Counted from the stretch's first letter, positions 37,481 through 51,000 are shown. The stretch is DNA of 64,000 nt from Eonycteris spelaea (GCA_003508835.1 PUFA01000021.1:9154501-9218500), one strand, 5' to 3'. A program made the numbers and translations. Notes: generated from the letters alone by a model not told the origin.

Positions 37481-38208
37481 GTGCCTTTTCCGCCCCGCGA
37501 TTACGTGTCAGGAAAGCGAGGGCTGATGTTTAGGCTGCGGGTCGGCCCACCCAGCCGGCTGGAGTCCAGGGACACCGGAGGCTCAGGCCTGAGACTGAGG
37601 AAATTCACAGGAAAACCCGAGAGCGCATCCGAAACTCGTAAATGAAAAATTTGCCAGCTAGGAGTTAAGAGCCAGCCATGTCTCTGCCCAATAAAAATAT
37701 AATTCAAGCTATATATGCCATCTTAAATCGAATAGCCAGGATTTTAAAAACGAAAAGAGGTAAGATTGATATGTTTGATTTAACCCAGTATATCCAATAT
37801 ATTATCATTTCAACATGTAATTAATCCAAAAGATTTAATGAGAAATTTCACATTTGTTTGTTAGTACTAAATCTTGGATCTCCAGCATGTATTTTATAAT
37901 TAACAGCACATCTCAATTCGGACCGGCCTTCTTTCGTGTGCTCGGCTAACTCTGTGGCCTCATATGTAGCAGTACATTCTACAGGAAACATGAATATTAA
38001 AAGTTTATGAGTTTTTAGACTCAGTTGCACATCCTGGTTAAACGGCTCAGCGCTGGTCCAGAACCCAATACTGCATGTTCAGGATCCAAGGGGCCCTTAA
38101 CACCAAAGAAGAAAGACATTTTTAAAAATCTAGATCAAGTCAACATTGTTCTTGCTCAAAATCGCCAGTAGTTTCCCCTGACTCAGAATAATATTCAAAT
38201 ATCTTAAT

Positions 38209-38790
38209 ACTGTGGTCTGAATGTTTGTGCTCCCCCTACACACACAGATTCATGTTAAAAAACCTAATACGGACATGGTCCATAGTGTAGCAGCTAGCAC
38301 GTCTGCTTTACACGCAGAAGGTCCTGGGTTTGCACCTCAGTGGAGCAATGATCCATGATGGTCTACCGCCATGCCACCCTGAACAAGTCTGATGTCTAAT
38401 CTTGGAAGCTTAGCAGGGTTGGGCCTGGTTAGTACTTGGATGGGAGACCACCTAGGAAGACACAGGTGCTGTAGGCATAAATAATCAATCAATCAATCAA
38501 TCAATCAATCAGTAAAACCTAATACTTAAGGTGGTATTGTTAGGAGGTGGGACCTCTGGGAGGTGATTAGGTCAGGAGGCATGAGCCCTTATAATGAGAT
38601 TAGTGCTTTTTTCAAAGAGACCCAGAAGAGGATACAATGAGAAGTCTAACCAGGATGAGAGTCTCCACCAGACCAAGCTGGTACCCCAATCTTAGACTTC
38701 AGCCTCCAGAACTGTGAGAAGTAAATGTGTTGTTTATAGGCCATGCAGTCTGTGGTATTTGTTATAGCAACTTAAATGGACTAAAACACT
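38209..38790 (+). mobile_element. MLT1-like LTR, interrupted by a SINE
   Basis: The left part (GTCTGAATGTTTGTGCTCCC) and right part (GGAGGTGGGACCTCTGGGAG, TTCAGCCTCCAGAACTGTGA and ACTTAAATGGACTAAAACA) form one MLT1-type LTR in the sense orientation. It is split at 38270 by the hybrid SINE. Confidence 0.7.
38271..38513 (+). mobile_element. tRNA-Val/5S rRNA hybrid SINE (MEG-TR-like)
   Basis: A tRNA-Val-like head (38277-38347) keeps the TAC anticodon at 38309-38311 within GCTTTACACGC and a diverged B box. A 5S rRNA-like body (38361-38478) starts GTCTACCGCCATGCCACCCT and keeps the internal promoter almost intact (GCCTGGTTAGTACTTGGATG then GGAGACC). The tail is (AATC)n, about 38483-38510. A 12-bp direct repeat AAAACCTAATAC flanks the insert at 38259-38270 and 38514-38525, the expected target-site duplication. 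Hybrid tRNA/5S SINEs (MEG-TR) are known from megabats. It is not a functional tRNA or 5S gene, because both parts carry disabling changes and the flanks are retroposon-like. Confidence 0.85.
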
Positions 38791-38794
38791 TCTG

Positions 38795-39130
38795 ATTCTG
38801 GGAGGCCCTATATGATCTGCCAGCACTCATACTCCTCCCTCCCTCCGACCTCCTGCCACACCCCTTACCCACTGTGCTCAGCCACAATGAAACTGTTGAT
38901 GTTCCTCTCAAAGGCTAAGTAAGCGTATTTTGTTGGTACTAAGTCTTCTGTTGTTTTGCTTGCTTGCTTCCTTTTAAGGTTTCTGCCCAAATGCCTTTCC
39001 ACCACATTATTTCCAATGTGATGCTCTTCTGCTGTCTCCCAGATAACACGTTCTTGCCTGATACTCTACCCTACAGTAGAGATAATCGCACTACTTTTCC
39101 TAAACCATTGTTCCTTTTATGTCATTCATT
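38795..39130 (+). mobile_element. L2 (CR1-type LINE) fragment
   Basis: It shows GGCCCTATATGATCTGCCAG, GTGCTCAGCCACAATGAAAC and CTGCCCAAATGCCTTTCCAC, the common L2 3' region in sense orientation, quite diverged. Confidence 0.5.
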
Positions 39131-39344
39131 CTGTTCAAGAATGGTTGTCTGTTGCCCACAAGATTTAAATTCCCTCGACTGGTTTCCATTATTTCCCGTA
39201 ACCTTTCCCCCATTCTCCTTATTGCCAATATGTGTTTTTTCCATGCCACCAAGCAATTTTCCAACACCAGTCAAGTGTCCTGCACTTCAGCTTAATCCTT
39301 GCACTCTACTTGGAGATAGCATCAGACCCCACAGGTAGTAGTTC

Positions 39345-39705
39345 TGTGCTTCTTACCTACTGGTTGTAATTGGTGGTTCCCATGATCCCTTCTCAAATTT
39401 GATTAATTTGCTAGAATGGCTCACAGAACTCAGGAAACCAGTTTATTTGCTAGATTACTGGTTTATTACAAAGGACATTGAAGGATACAAAAGAAAAGCT
39501 AGAAGTCCAGAAGCGTCCTAAACACCAGAGCTCTGTCCCTGTGGAGTCTGGGTGCCCCACACTCTTGGCTAGGATACCTAGGCCTTTTCAAAGGTCACCT
39601 CATTAAGATAAGAAAAGACACTTAGGAAATCCCAAAGGTTTTAGGAGCTCTGTGCCAAGAACGGGTGGAGGACCAAACGTATATTTATTATTATAAGTTA
39701 CAACA
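39345..39705. mobile_element. LTR-like repeat
   Basis: It shows AGAATGGCTCACAGAACTCA, GGTTTATTACAAAGGACATT, AGGTTTTAGGAGCTCTGTGC and ACCAAACGTATATTTATTAT, landmarks of a common mammalian LTR. The subfamily is not named with confidence. Confidence 0.5.
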
Positions 39706-40990
39706 TTACCCATCCTTTACAATATTTGACTAAATTAATTAAATTCATTTGGGGGATTTGTTATGAATGGTAAGAAATACACAACTAATACAATAAAGAT
39801 GGGGTCAAGTAAAATGAAATACAAAGAAAAGAGCAATGAGTCTTTAGAGAAATATCAATTAGATCAGATAAGTTTTCATTAAGGAGTTGACATTTCAAAT
39901 GGGTCCTGAAGGAGGGCATGTTGAGAACTGCAAGTGGAAAAAGGGATCGGAAGAAATACTGGGGAGGGAAAATAAGGAACATATTTAGCAAGAATATGTC
40001 TAGTTCGGCTGAAGCATAGGATACACGTAAAGAATGGAAAATAAGACGAAAATATTTTAAGTATCATTGGGTAAAGGATTGAATTCTAGAGTTTGCCGTT
40101 CATTCTTCATTTGGTAAACAGTAGGGACTCAAAAAGCATTTCAGTTTATGTTGGCATCAGAAATAGAATTGAGTCGTCACTAGATCTAGCTGCAGTAGCT
40201 GGAATTGATTGGAAAAATACCAGGAAGGAGCAGGCTTATAGCCTGTAGGTCCTTGGTAAATGCAAGACGGTTGACTAAGCAAACTTTGGGGTAAATTTTC
40301 CATAGCACATCCAGAGTACTATATTCACGGATCTAATCTCTACTGACAATATTATTTAAAATGTTTACTACCAAATTAATCATTCTACTGAGGGATATAA
40401 ACTGAGACTGCCCACCCATGATAAAAAATTTAAATTAGAAAATAATCACCATATGGCTGATGTTGTGGTACATCCTGTAAAAGTGACAGTACCCACAACA
40501 ATGTGGTTCCTTTTCAGTCTCAGAAGATGTTGGGATGTTAATTTTTTTTTTTGATAATTACAAAATTTAAAAAGCTAATCACCTTCAAGTCAGTTGATAC
40601 AGTGATCACAATATTCGCTTGTGACAGGTGTGCTACTTTTCACATTCCTATAGTGCACTGGCAACTCGGTTTTTAAAAGGAAAACTCATGGGGATTGGGT
40701 TTGTGGAGCTTAACTTTTGGGGGATAACAAATATAGAATATAAAGCTAACATGCATTTATTAAATGGTTTAACATTTCTATGAATTCTGTTTTCATAAAA
40801 ATGTTAAGCATTATGATTTTCAGTAAAAATGGGCTTTGGGGTCAAACTGACTTTACCTTTTACTAGCTGTATGACTTTGAAGAATTTATTTAACCCTGTC
40901 TAGAAAAATGCTCTTAATAACACTTAATTGTAGAGTCATGAAGATTACATGTGATCCTAACGGCAAATGAGTGTTTTCTATGTAATAGAT

Positions 40991-41292
40991 CAAGGGTTGG
41001 CAAACTTTTCCTATAAAGGGCCAGATCTAAGTATTTTAGGCTTTGTAGGCCTATGTTCTCTGTCACAACCATTCAAGTGTTCTGCTATTTAGCATGAAAG
41101 CAGCCATAGGTAATGCATAAATGAGTGTGGCATGTTCTAATAAAACTTAATTTATGGATGCTGAATTTTGAATTTTGTATCTTTTTCACACATCATGAAA
41201 TATTCTGATTGTTTAAAAATGTAAAAGATGATCTTTAGCTAGTATTCCATATAAAAACAGGTTGGCCCATGGGCCATAGTTTGCCAACCCCA
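40991..41292. mobile_element. hAT-Charlie MITE (MER58-like)
   Basis: The ends CAAGGGTTGGCAAACTTTTC and ATAGTTTGCCAACCCC are inverted repeats. Internal landmarks are AAAGGGCCAGATCTAAGTAT, GAAAGCAGCCATAGGTAATG and CTAATAAAACTTAATTTATG. Confidence 0.7.
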
Positions 41293-41420
41293 GTTTTAGA
41301 CACTTAATCCTCATAACACTATGAGGAAGGTGCTAAGCTTAATTTTATAGATAAAGAAAACGTTCAGGGATTTAGGTGATTGACTCAGAGTCCAAAATCC
41401 AGTGAGTGTTAGAACCATTA
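41293..41420 (-). repeat. MIR SINE fragment
   Basis: It shows CTTAATCCTCATAACACTAT, TTTTATAGATAAAGAAAACG and GACTCAGAGTCCAAAATCC, diverged antisense MIR abutting the MER58-like element. Confidence 0.55.
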
Positions 41421-41906
41421 AAAATGCCTAGTGTAAAACCTCACATATGATCCAGAGTCAACTGAAGTGATAGACATTTCTGCAAAGCTTTTTCCTTTTA
41501 CTACACAGCATTTATTGGATTATAAGGCCAATATAGTGCTAGGCCCATTAAAAGAAACTCAGAGTTTTCTTGTAAGCAGGTAGTAATTTTGTTTTAATAT
41601 TTAAAAAGATGGCTTAGGTGAAACACAGGCAGGAAAAAAAATCACTATCTTGGTTTTATACAGCTTTTTACCCCGAACGTGTTTCAGACACTTTGTTTTG
41701 CCATTCATTCTTAAAACATCACTGTGTGAGAAGACTATTTCCAGCATTCCATCCTAACTGAAATGCTGCAGTGGAAATGGAGGAATGATACACAAAAATA
41801 TAGTTCGGGGACTTTCTAACTTCATCATGATAACAAGTGACCTATGATGACACTTCAGTAAGGGTTTTCTGAATAACTTCAATCTTATAGCTGGAGTAGT
41901 GTAAAA

Positions 41907-41965
41907 AACTACATCAATATAAACAAAATATAAATGTAAAGAACTACATCAATATAAACAAAAAG
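41907..41965. repeat. Short ~35-bp tandem duplication
   Basis: AACTACATCAATATAAACAA occurs at 41907 and again at 41942, a period of 35 with a short diverged spacer. Confidence 0.8.
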
Positions 41966-42548
41966 GAAAATGTTTAAGCCACTTTTTTCTTCAATGTAGA
42001 TTTGCTTCTAGCCAAAATTAGTAATATGCTGCCATTCGCCACTTCTGTAAAAGGAAGAAATTTATACATGCTTCAGATATTAGAGTGAGATGCCTACGTA
42101 TGTGGAGGATGTTTGTCAATTGCAAAATCTTATAAACATTTTTTTCCCTAAAACAACTGGGGAGAGGCATTTTTAAAAAATCAGTTTTGAAGATTTGGGG
42201 GGCAAGAAAAAAGCAAGGGTGTTTTAGAATGAGAATGTAAACACTGCTTTAACCCTGGGTTGCCCTTCCCAAGCAAGCTCGATCTTGGGCCCTGCGTTAT
42301 TGTTTCAGATCAAAGTACCTGGTCGATGTTTGCTATTCTCACTGTATGATTTTGCTCGGCATTTCTTACAAGAAGTGAGCAAAACATTTTTCTACAACTC
42401 TGTAATTTAAAAAAAAAGTCCATGCTTCAAATTGTAATGACATGTATTTTCGTGATAAGGGCTATGCAGTCCCCTACTGCACTGGATCTGTTTACTATTT
42501 AGGGCTTACTGTAACTATCTTAAAATCAGAAATAAGATTGTATATAAT

Positions 42549-42585
42549 TACACACACACACACACACGCGCACACACACATCCCC
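42549..42585. repeat. (CA)n microsatellite
   Basis: A CA run interrupted by CGCG. Confidence 0.9.
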
Positions 42586-43538
42586 ATACACGAAAAAACC
42601 CCCAATATCCCTGTCTGTTTGAATTAATACCATTAATAATGCATTGTGTAAATTTGTAATCACATATACTCTTGAACAAATGATACTGAAGTATATAAAT
42701 GGTTATAATGTTACTGTCCATAGAGAGCTGATAGGTCTCTTCACAGTGCAGGTAACACATTTTTCTACCTTCCCCTGTCCTTTTCCCTTCCCCATCCTTA
42801 AGCCCCTTTTAATTCCTAGTTTATGGCATTTGATTCTAGCATGTTGTTCATACCATCAACTCTTGGTTTATCTTTCTTGGAAGCTTGTCAAGTGATTGTA
42901 ACACATCCTTTCATTACTTGGATTATTAAACTTTTCTCCTCAGTGAAGAAAAAGTGACCTTTAAACTTTTTGACTTAATGGCCAAGAATATTTTTAAAAT
43001 GAAAAAACATACACGTAAAAAAAAGAATCCTGGTAACAACTGTTTTATAAATATGTGACTGTATTTTTCTTCATGTCCAGAAACTCTTATTGAATAGAAT
43101 TCAGGTATATTCCTCCCAAACCCACACAGTTCATAGATCTAACACCAGGTTTTCATTTGTACCAAAATGGGCAAGATAATGAAGGCACAGGCTCACTTTG
43201 TATCAATAAAGGACATCAAACACAGTCATGAGGCACTAATGACATATAAGCATAGTCAATCACAAAAAAGCAAGTGTTCAAACTCTCCAGTAACTTCTCC
43301 CCCTTTAACATTTGGCAAAATTCAGTCTAGATATTTTAATACCTCAGAAAGAAAAAATAAATAAGAGATGCTACATTAAAGCATCAGGTTACCTACAATT
43401 AATCTTTAGAAATGAAAGGATAAAATGAAGGGAACGGACCACAGATTTCTTATATTCTTGGATTATCCTTCCTTTCTGAGGGTCTCAGATGTCTGGATGG
43501 GCCTGTAGAAATGCCAGCTGTACCCAACGATTGAAGAG

Positions 43539-45001
43539 TTTATTGGTAGTTGCTGACATGGTCCCTCGACACTATGAAAAGTTATATTGCAAAAACAAAA
43601 TTAGCTTGATTTCTGCTCTTCAGTCCTTTGTTAAAAACCTAAGTCAAATTTGGTTACTTAAAGGCGATCTAAATAGTTTAAAATAAAGGGAAAAGATATT
43701 CCAGTTCCCAATGAGAAACAGATTAAATATTTAAACTTCAATGGCAAATAAACACACTTTAAAGCCAAGCGAGGTTTTCTCCTGTAGGAGAATCTATCCA
43801 GACTACAAAAACAGTTATTGTTTCTCTACTGCTGATGACTACATCACTCACGGAACATACAAGGAACTAGTTGCATGATTTTAAGAGACTTTCTTATGAC
43901 ACTATATGAAAGATGAGGGCTTCACCTAAGTCTGGGCAGGTAAGACTAGATCTGTACTCACAATATCTCTATTACAAATATACGAAATTGAGCAACAAAA
44001 CACAGCTCAATCTCTGTTTACAGCAAAACCATCGTCTATGTGATATATAATGACTTGCTTTCTATGGGTTGATACCACCCATTGCAAGACTAGAGCTGGC
44101 AGTCAATGGAACATGCCATTTACAAGTAAGTCTAAGTCTGTTACAGCAGAAATAACATGGAAATGTATCAGCCTATCCAAAGGAGTTAAATATATTTTTA
44201 AATTTTTTTCCTAGGAAATTAATTATGATATTTCCTAAAGTCCTTTAAATAAGGAGACTTTGATAAATATTGGTCTTTTTACACCAAAATCAACCAAAAT
44301 TTTTAACTGTTTCTAAGTATTAGGAACAAAGGAGCTGATACGGCATGTATTCACAATTAATTGTTAATATTTCAGTGAGTTACAATAAACTGTTTTTGCA
44401 TGCTTGAAAAATGAATTGTAAAGAAAAAAGTAAGAAATACTTATGGAGGAGCTCAATAATTTGGTGTTTTCTTTTTGCTTTAAAAACAACCCCTTGTATT
44501 CATCTCTCTCTATATATACAGTTGACCCTTGAACAATGCAGGGCTTAGGGGTACCGACCCCTCGTGCAGTCAAAAATTTGCATGTATCCTTTGACTCCCC
44601 AAAAACTTAACTACTAATAGCTTACCATTGGTCAGAAGCCTTACCAATAACATAAACAGTCGATTAACACATATTTTATATATGTATCATATACTGTATT
44701 CTTATAATAAAGCTAGAAAAATGAAAATGTCATTTTAAAAAATCATAAGAGAAAATACATTTATAGTATTTATTGAAAGTAATCCACAAATAAGTGGACC
44801 CGTACAGTTCAAACCCACTTGTTTGAGGGTCAACTGTATATATATATTTCATTTCCATGCTTATTACATAAAAAAAACTATTGGAAATATCAATCTAGCA
44901 GTGTCAGCTGATATATATCCAATTAATTCACTGCAGAAGGGAAAATAAGACAAAAAATCTAGTCAGTAAAGCAAAGCTCACAGTTCCAAAAACACTTTCT
45001 T

Positions 45002-45037
<36 letters not shown>

Positions 45038-48000
45038 GTTTGAAACTTTTTGGTAGTTTATCTGTGCTCTGTTGTACAAGCTGATTCCCAGACTAATGGC
45101 CTCCGAGCAGATTTGAAAGGAAGCCTGAAGACTTCTTATTTTGCTGCGCTTCTGCTTCTTGGTCTTGTGAAAGTCCCAATTCACTCTCAATTTGCTCAAG
45201 CTCTGACTGATCAAGGAGTTCAAAGTCATCACCTTCTTCCGTGTCTGTGTCCTCTCCTGGGCTGGGTGCAGCCTGAGAAAGGGCTTGCTGTGCACCGTCT
45301 AACTGGTCCTTGATTGCAGCAGTCACTGCGGCTGTGATGACGTCCCCAGCTAGATTGCTCATCAACTGAAAGGTTTGGTCACTGCTCAGAGGAAGGGTGA
45401 GACCAGCTGCTGATCGCTTCTCTTTGCTTGGTCTGAGACTGCTGTCCGGCTGTTCCTTTTTTCTCTTGAGCTCAGTGGGCAAGCCAAGGCTTAATTCATC
45501 CTCGTCATTTGTTCCCATGCCATTTTCTAGAGATGGAAAATCTGAAAGCTCTCGCGAGAAAACTTCCTCAATGGGTCGGTCAAGATCTGTGAAATGTATA
45601 ACAGAAATTCATGTTTAAACACCATTACATATTGGAAATAAAAAAGCTGTCTCAAAGGTATCCGATTTTAATCTGAATCCTCAGGCAACCTTGACATTCA
45701 CCTAGTTTCTAGGTTCGGCTTAAAGCAATTTAGCCGCATATTGGACCCCTCCCAAATCTGGGCCACTACCTGTCCACAGGTGCACAAATACCCCATGTTC
45801 CTCCTACATCTTTAACTTTCCTTGTAAGCATGAGATAGTGCATGTAATGATAATATTTAACCTGTCTAATGTTAGCTTGAGGCTTTGCTACAGTTTAAAT
45901 GTTCACCATAAACAATTTCACCTTGCTCCTAGAAAGGGAATTAGCTTAAGCTAATGCGGATACATATGATGACAAAATAAAGAATATTTCAGTTGGAGGT
46001 TTTCACAGAATCCAGTGTAGTAGATATGGACTATTACCTAACCTCAGCATTTTCACCTACAGAGATTCACAAGTATCTGTAACCCGTGTTTGTTGAAAGC
46101 AGTGAATCAGAAGTCATTGCTCCTTCCGTTCTACATGCGACCTCAGAGCTTATGGAAACATTCCATAAATAGAGCTGATACTGACCAAATCATTTTAGTA
46201 AAGTCGTGTCTTGGGAAAAAAAAAATACACACACACACACACACACACATATTTAAGATTTGGGACATTTGAAAGCAATGCCAGGTTAGTAGGCAGATGG
46301 TGATTTATAGTTTTCATTTTTCATAGAAAATTTTTGTATAATGGTTAACTCTTACAGTAGTGATTTGAAATTTCAATTTTAATTACGGAAAAGCAACATA
46401 TGTGGGTTGCTTTATTGTTGCCCTTTTTTATGTAAATCTGAGCTGGGGTGCTGAGAACAAATGCTATCCTGGTCTGGTAGATATTTAGCTTGAGGATTTT
46501 AGTGATCCTCTTGTTCGAATGCTGCACTTTAAAGATGAGGAAACTGAGGTGCACAAAAATTTCATCACCTGTTCTAGGTCACACAGTAATGACAAAGGCA
46601 AGACTAAAGTTGGGTCTCCTGAGCCCCACACCTGTCTCCTATCAGACACTGCACAGTCTCCTGCCTTCCTTGAGAAAAAAGAACGTGTGTTCTTGCTTCT
46701 AAAAATACATACAAAACAATTCATTTATAATCTTCCATTATAATCTGCTCATATCTTCAGTATATGGCTAAGATGACTTAAAATAATCCAATGAGACTAA
46801 CAAAAGTTACTATAGAAGAGTTGTCTATTTATTTTAAATTTAAACGAGGTTTTAAAATTTTTAAACTAACTTTGAAGAAAAACATGAGAAACCCTGGAAT
46901 CAGCTCTGGATTCGGGGACCTTGTCCTCTATGCTCGGTCCCTTTTAACGAGGATGAGCCTGGATATGTGGGATTCGCTTCTCTCTTCCCTTCCATCCATT
47001 ATTGCTATAAACAACGTCACCAGACATTTTAGAACTTAATTTTGTTTACTGTAAATATTTGTTTTCGAAAGAGGCAGAATTTTTGACCTTAACTTGCTTA
47101 GATTTTTATTCATACTCAAAAAATAGCTTGAGATATAATTCGCATACTACAAAATTCACTCTTTTAAAGTGTACAGGTCAGTGGTTTTTAATACATTCAC
47201 AGAGCTGTACAACCATCACCACCATGTAACTCTAGAACATTCTCATCCCTCCAAAACAAAACTCACGCTGATTACCACTAATTCCCTGTCCCCCCCCCCA
47301 GCAGCCCCTCATCTACCTTCCGTCTGTATGGGTTTGCTTATTCTGTACATTTCATATAAATGGAGTTACACACATGTAGACTTGTGTGTCTGGCTTCTTT
47401 CACAGCACAGTCGTGTGTTCAACGTTCATCCATGTTGTAGCATGTATCGGTACTTCCTTTTGAGAGCCAAGTGATATTCCATTGTACAGATATGCCCCAT
47501 TTTGTTTATGGCAATTGGCAGCTAAACATTTCTGCGTGCACGCGTAATGATAAAAAGAGCATCTAGAAATGCGAGCATACCGTCGGAAGTATCCGTCTGT
47601 GGCGTGTACCCTTCTGAAAGGTTGAAGGTCCCGTTGTCAGTCCAGGTCACTTCGGAAACGTCCGTGTCAGACACAGACAACTCTTTGGCAGCCACGGTGA
47701 GGCTAATCTGTGTTAATATAAATACCAGTGGCACATTTTAAACGTCTGTGGGAAATCTTTTGAAAATTCCATACTAACACCAAAAATGTCAGAAAATAAA
47801 AACCAGATGAGTATTTATTTTCCTTTCAGCACTGTTCAATCATCTTAGAGAAGCGGGGAGTCTATTAGGAAAACCGTACAGCATTAGAGCTCATAAATAA
47901 ATTTACAGTCAAACCACAGAAGAACAAATTGAAAACTAAACAGAAAATACCTTAGGACAAAGAGCTGAAAAGTCTAATTCACTGTCATCTTTGTGACTTT

Positions 48001-51000
48001 TTTCTTTGTCTGCTTCTGTTGAGAAAAAGTTTGGAAGCTTTCAGTTTCCCAGCCGGCGTAGACATAGTGTATTTTATCCATTACACATGCTCCCCATATT
48101 CTCCAACGCCTCCATGGAATTCAATGTTTGCACTAACAAGCTTTGCGTATTTGCAACTGTCTGATTTCCAAGGGAAATGGTCCCTGTCAGTGGTTTCTCA
48201 GAGTGTGGTCCCTGAACCAGCAGCCTCAGCATCACTGGGAACTTTTTTAAAAAGTAAATTCTCAGGCCCTACTGGACGGACTGAATCAGAAACTGTGGGG
48301 TAGGCCAGCAATCTACGCTTTAATAAGCCTTCCAGGAGGTTGTGATGCTTGCTCTACTTTGAGACTCTATAAGGTCATAAGCCAAGTTAAACAGTGAAAA
48401 TCGATCACACTGGTTTTTCCTCTGTGTATTTTCTTTTCCTTCCCTTATTCTTTCGATTCCTCTTATACGGTTCCCACACTCCTAGTCCTACCTGTGTCCT
48501 TTTTTATTTGCAATAGCCCATCCCCAAATCATATAGAATGGCTGAATCCTCTTCTTCCCTCCCTGACAATTTGGATTAAAAAGTCAATTTCTTGTAAGTT
48601 TCAGAAAAAAAGAATGAAAGTCTAAATAGGAAAAGGTTGTGTTACATTGGGGGGATTAGTTTCTGTGATAACATGTAGTAAAAGGCTAAAGCACCTGAAA
48701 TGTACCAAATGTGATTTCATAACAAATAGCCCACTGATGTCTCATTTAATGCATGGAATCTAAAAGTCAAACTTTACCTACCAGCTCTCTCACGTTTCTT
48801 CTGATTAATATATTCTCCAATTCCAAAATCTAGTTTCAGCAGAACTGACTTGATCTTGCTGTATATTTTTTGTCCCATGTCATTACATTTGAACAGTGGA
48901 CACAAAAATGCACATAGTACTGAAATATAAGAAGGAAGAGTGTGTAGGTAAGATGATCTTTATGTCAAAAGGCTACATCTTTGTATTTCACAAAAATATT
49001 TCGGTTCCCTTACTGACAAATAGAAGTTTTTTTTTTTTCTTTAGAGGAATGCCTGAGTGAAATAAGTTCATAATTTCAGTTTTCCCGCTGTAATAAAAAC
49101 ATTCACGTCTATGTGTGGCGCACATGTGCGTATAAGTCATTTTTTTCAAAGACTTGCAATTAGATCAACCCTCTCCCTTTAATCATTTTACCCTCAAAAT
49201 TTATACAAAGATTCCATGTTTTCCAGACAACAGTCCTAGGTTAAAATCTCAACTCTACTTATTTGCTAAATGCCATTACACTATGGGAAGTTATTATCTA
49301 CTAGCCTCTCATCAACAATACTGGGATAATAATATTATTTCCCGGGGCTGTTGTGAACCATCAGTGAGTTGAATGCAAAGCATTTGGGCAATGCCGTGCC
49401 TGTATTAGACTCCCCTTCTCTGGCTCTTCTCCTTCACCTGCTGAACAAGGCGGATCAAGGGGCTGATATGATAACGTGAGTTCTGACTAGGAGAACACTT
49501 GAGCTTGGACCATTTTGCTATCTGTGTTATGTGTAGGAATACAACAAGAAGCAAAGGGGGTACTGTCTTCTCTAATGTTAATTTCTCTGTTGTTATTAGG
49601 AAATACGCCTGTTTACCTTTTTAAAATAGGAGTTTCAAACTCAAATATCTCTAGAAGCTAAGGTGTTATATGGAAATTTTTAAGCGGTGAGACAAATAGG
49701 AAATAGGAGGGTTAAGTGGAGTGTGGTCCCCTACCTCGCACCACCTACAGGTGGCAGCACTGGACCCTGGTTTCAGAAGAAGCAGGAAATCTACACTTTT
49801 TTTTTAACAGAATTTTTGAGTTATAGTTGACATACAGTAAACTGCACATATTTAGAATGTACAATTGGATAAGTTTTGGCAGATGGATACAACTTAAAAA
49901 CCATCACCACAATCAACATCGTGGCTATATCGACCACCCCCGAGTTTCTGCATGTTTGTACTAATCCTTTCTATCAGCCTTTCCCTGACCTCTCCTACCT
50001 CATCCCCAGGAAACCACGGGGGTTCTGCTTTGTCACTAAAAATTAGTTTGAATTATAGATAAGTGGAATCATATAATATATACTCTTTTTTTTTTTAATC
50101 TGGCTTCTCCCACTCAATCTAATTATTTTAAGATTTACTCAGATCGCTACACCTATTAACAATTTAGAACTGAGCAGTAATCCATGTATGGGTAACCATG
50201 GTTTGTTTATCCATACATCTGTGCATGGACTATGGATTGTGTTTCATTTTTGGCTACTATGAATAAAGCTGCTGTGAACATTCATGTATCAGTCTTTTGT
50301 GGACATATGCTTTCATTTTTCTTGATTAAACTTCTAGTTGTGACATGTCTGGGACATACAGTAGTTTTTAAGAAACCGCCAAACTGTTACCCAAAGTGGC
50401 TGTATTATTCTCCTTATCTACCAATAGCATGTGAGAGTTCCATTCGCTTCGCATCCTCGCTAATGCTCAATATGATCGGTATTTTTAATTTTAGCCATTC
50501 TGGTTTAATGGTATCTCATTTTGTTTTTAATTATTTCTTGAGCCACAGAACATGCACAAGGGCAAAGATATTCATGTTTGTTGGGGAATGGGATGTATAG
50601 CTTACTTATAGTTTTAAGACAATTTAAAATAAAAGCAATCACTCATAATTCTGCCTTTTTGCAACTGTTCTTCCAATTTTAAAATATAAACATGTCTCTA
50701 GGAAAAGGAGAAAATTTCCACAGGTGGAAATTAAAGAATAATCAACTTTCTTTATAATAAGGATTCAACCCTCTTCTTCCAAACCACGGAAGGTCTTATT
50801 TAACATTAAATGATACCATATGCATCACATAAACTAGCCAGATGCTCTACTATACTTACAGAGTAGATAGCTGAGTATAACGCCAGGAATGTAACTTCCC
50901 AAGATCGTAAAAAATGTGCACACACTGCAGACCAGGAGACAAAACTAGAAATCACAGAAATAACATGTGACAGTTACGCATAACACCAACACATTTTAGA

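Larger units (their letters stand above)
43539..45092 (-). other. Probable RETREG1 3' UTR
   Basis: This runs from the stop codon to a minus-strand AATAAA at 43544-43539 (context CCAATAAACTC), giving about 1.55 kb, close to my recollection of the human 3' UTR length. It contains a run of 30 A on the mRNA strand (45033-45004) and a MER8-like DNA transposon (44836-44519). The exact 3' end is uncertain; an AATAAA inside the transposon near 44770 is another candidate. Confidence 0.45.

Noticed and set aside
38277..38347. A tRNA-Val (TAC) gene
   Set aside because: The anticodon stem-loop is well kept, but acceptor pairing and the B box are diverged and it is joined to a 5S-like body with a repeat tail and target-site duplication; it is part of a SINE.
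38361..38478. A 5S rRNA gene
   Set aside because: Only the promoter half is near-identical to 5S; the 5' half has substitutions and small deletions, there is no T-run terminator directly after it, and it lies inside a retroposon.
50232..50600. A 122-codon plus-strand open frame in a RETREG1 intron
   Set aside because: It is the antisense reading of an L1ME 3' end.
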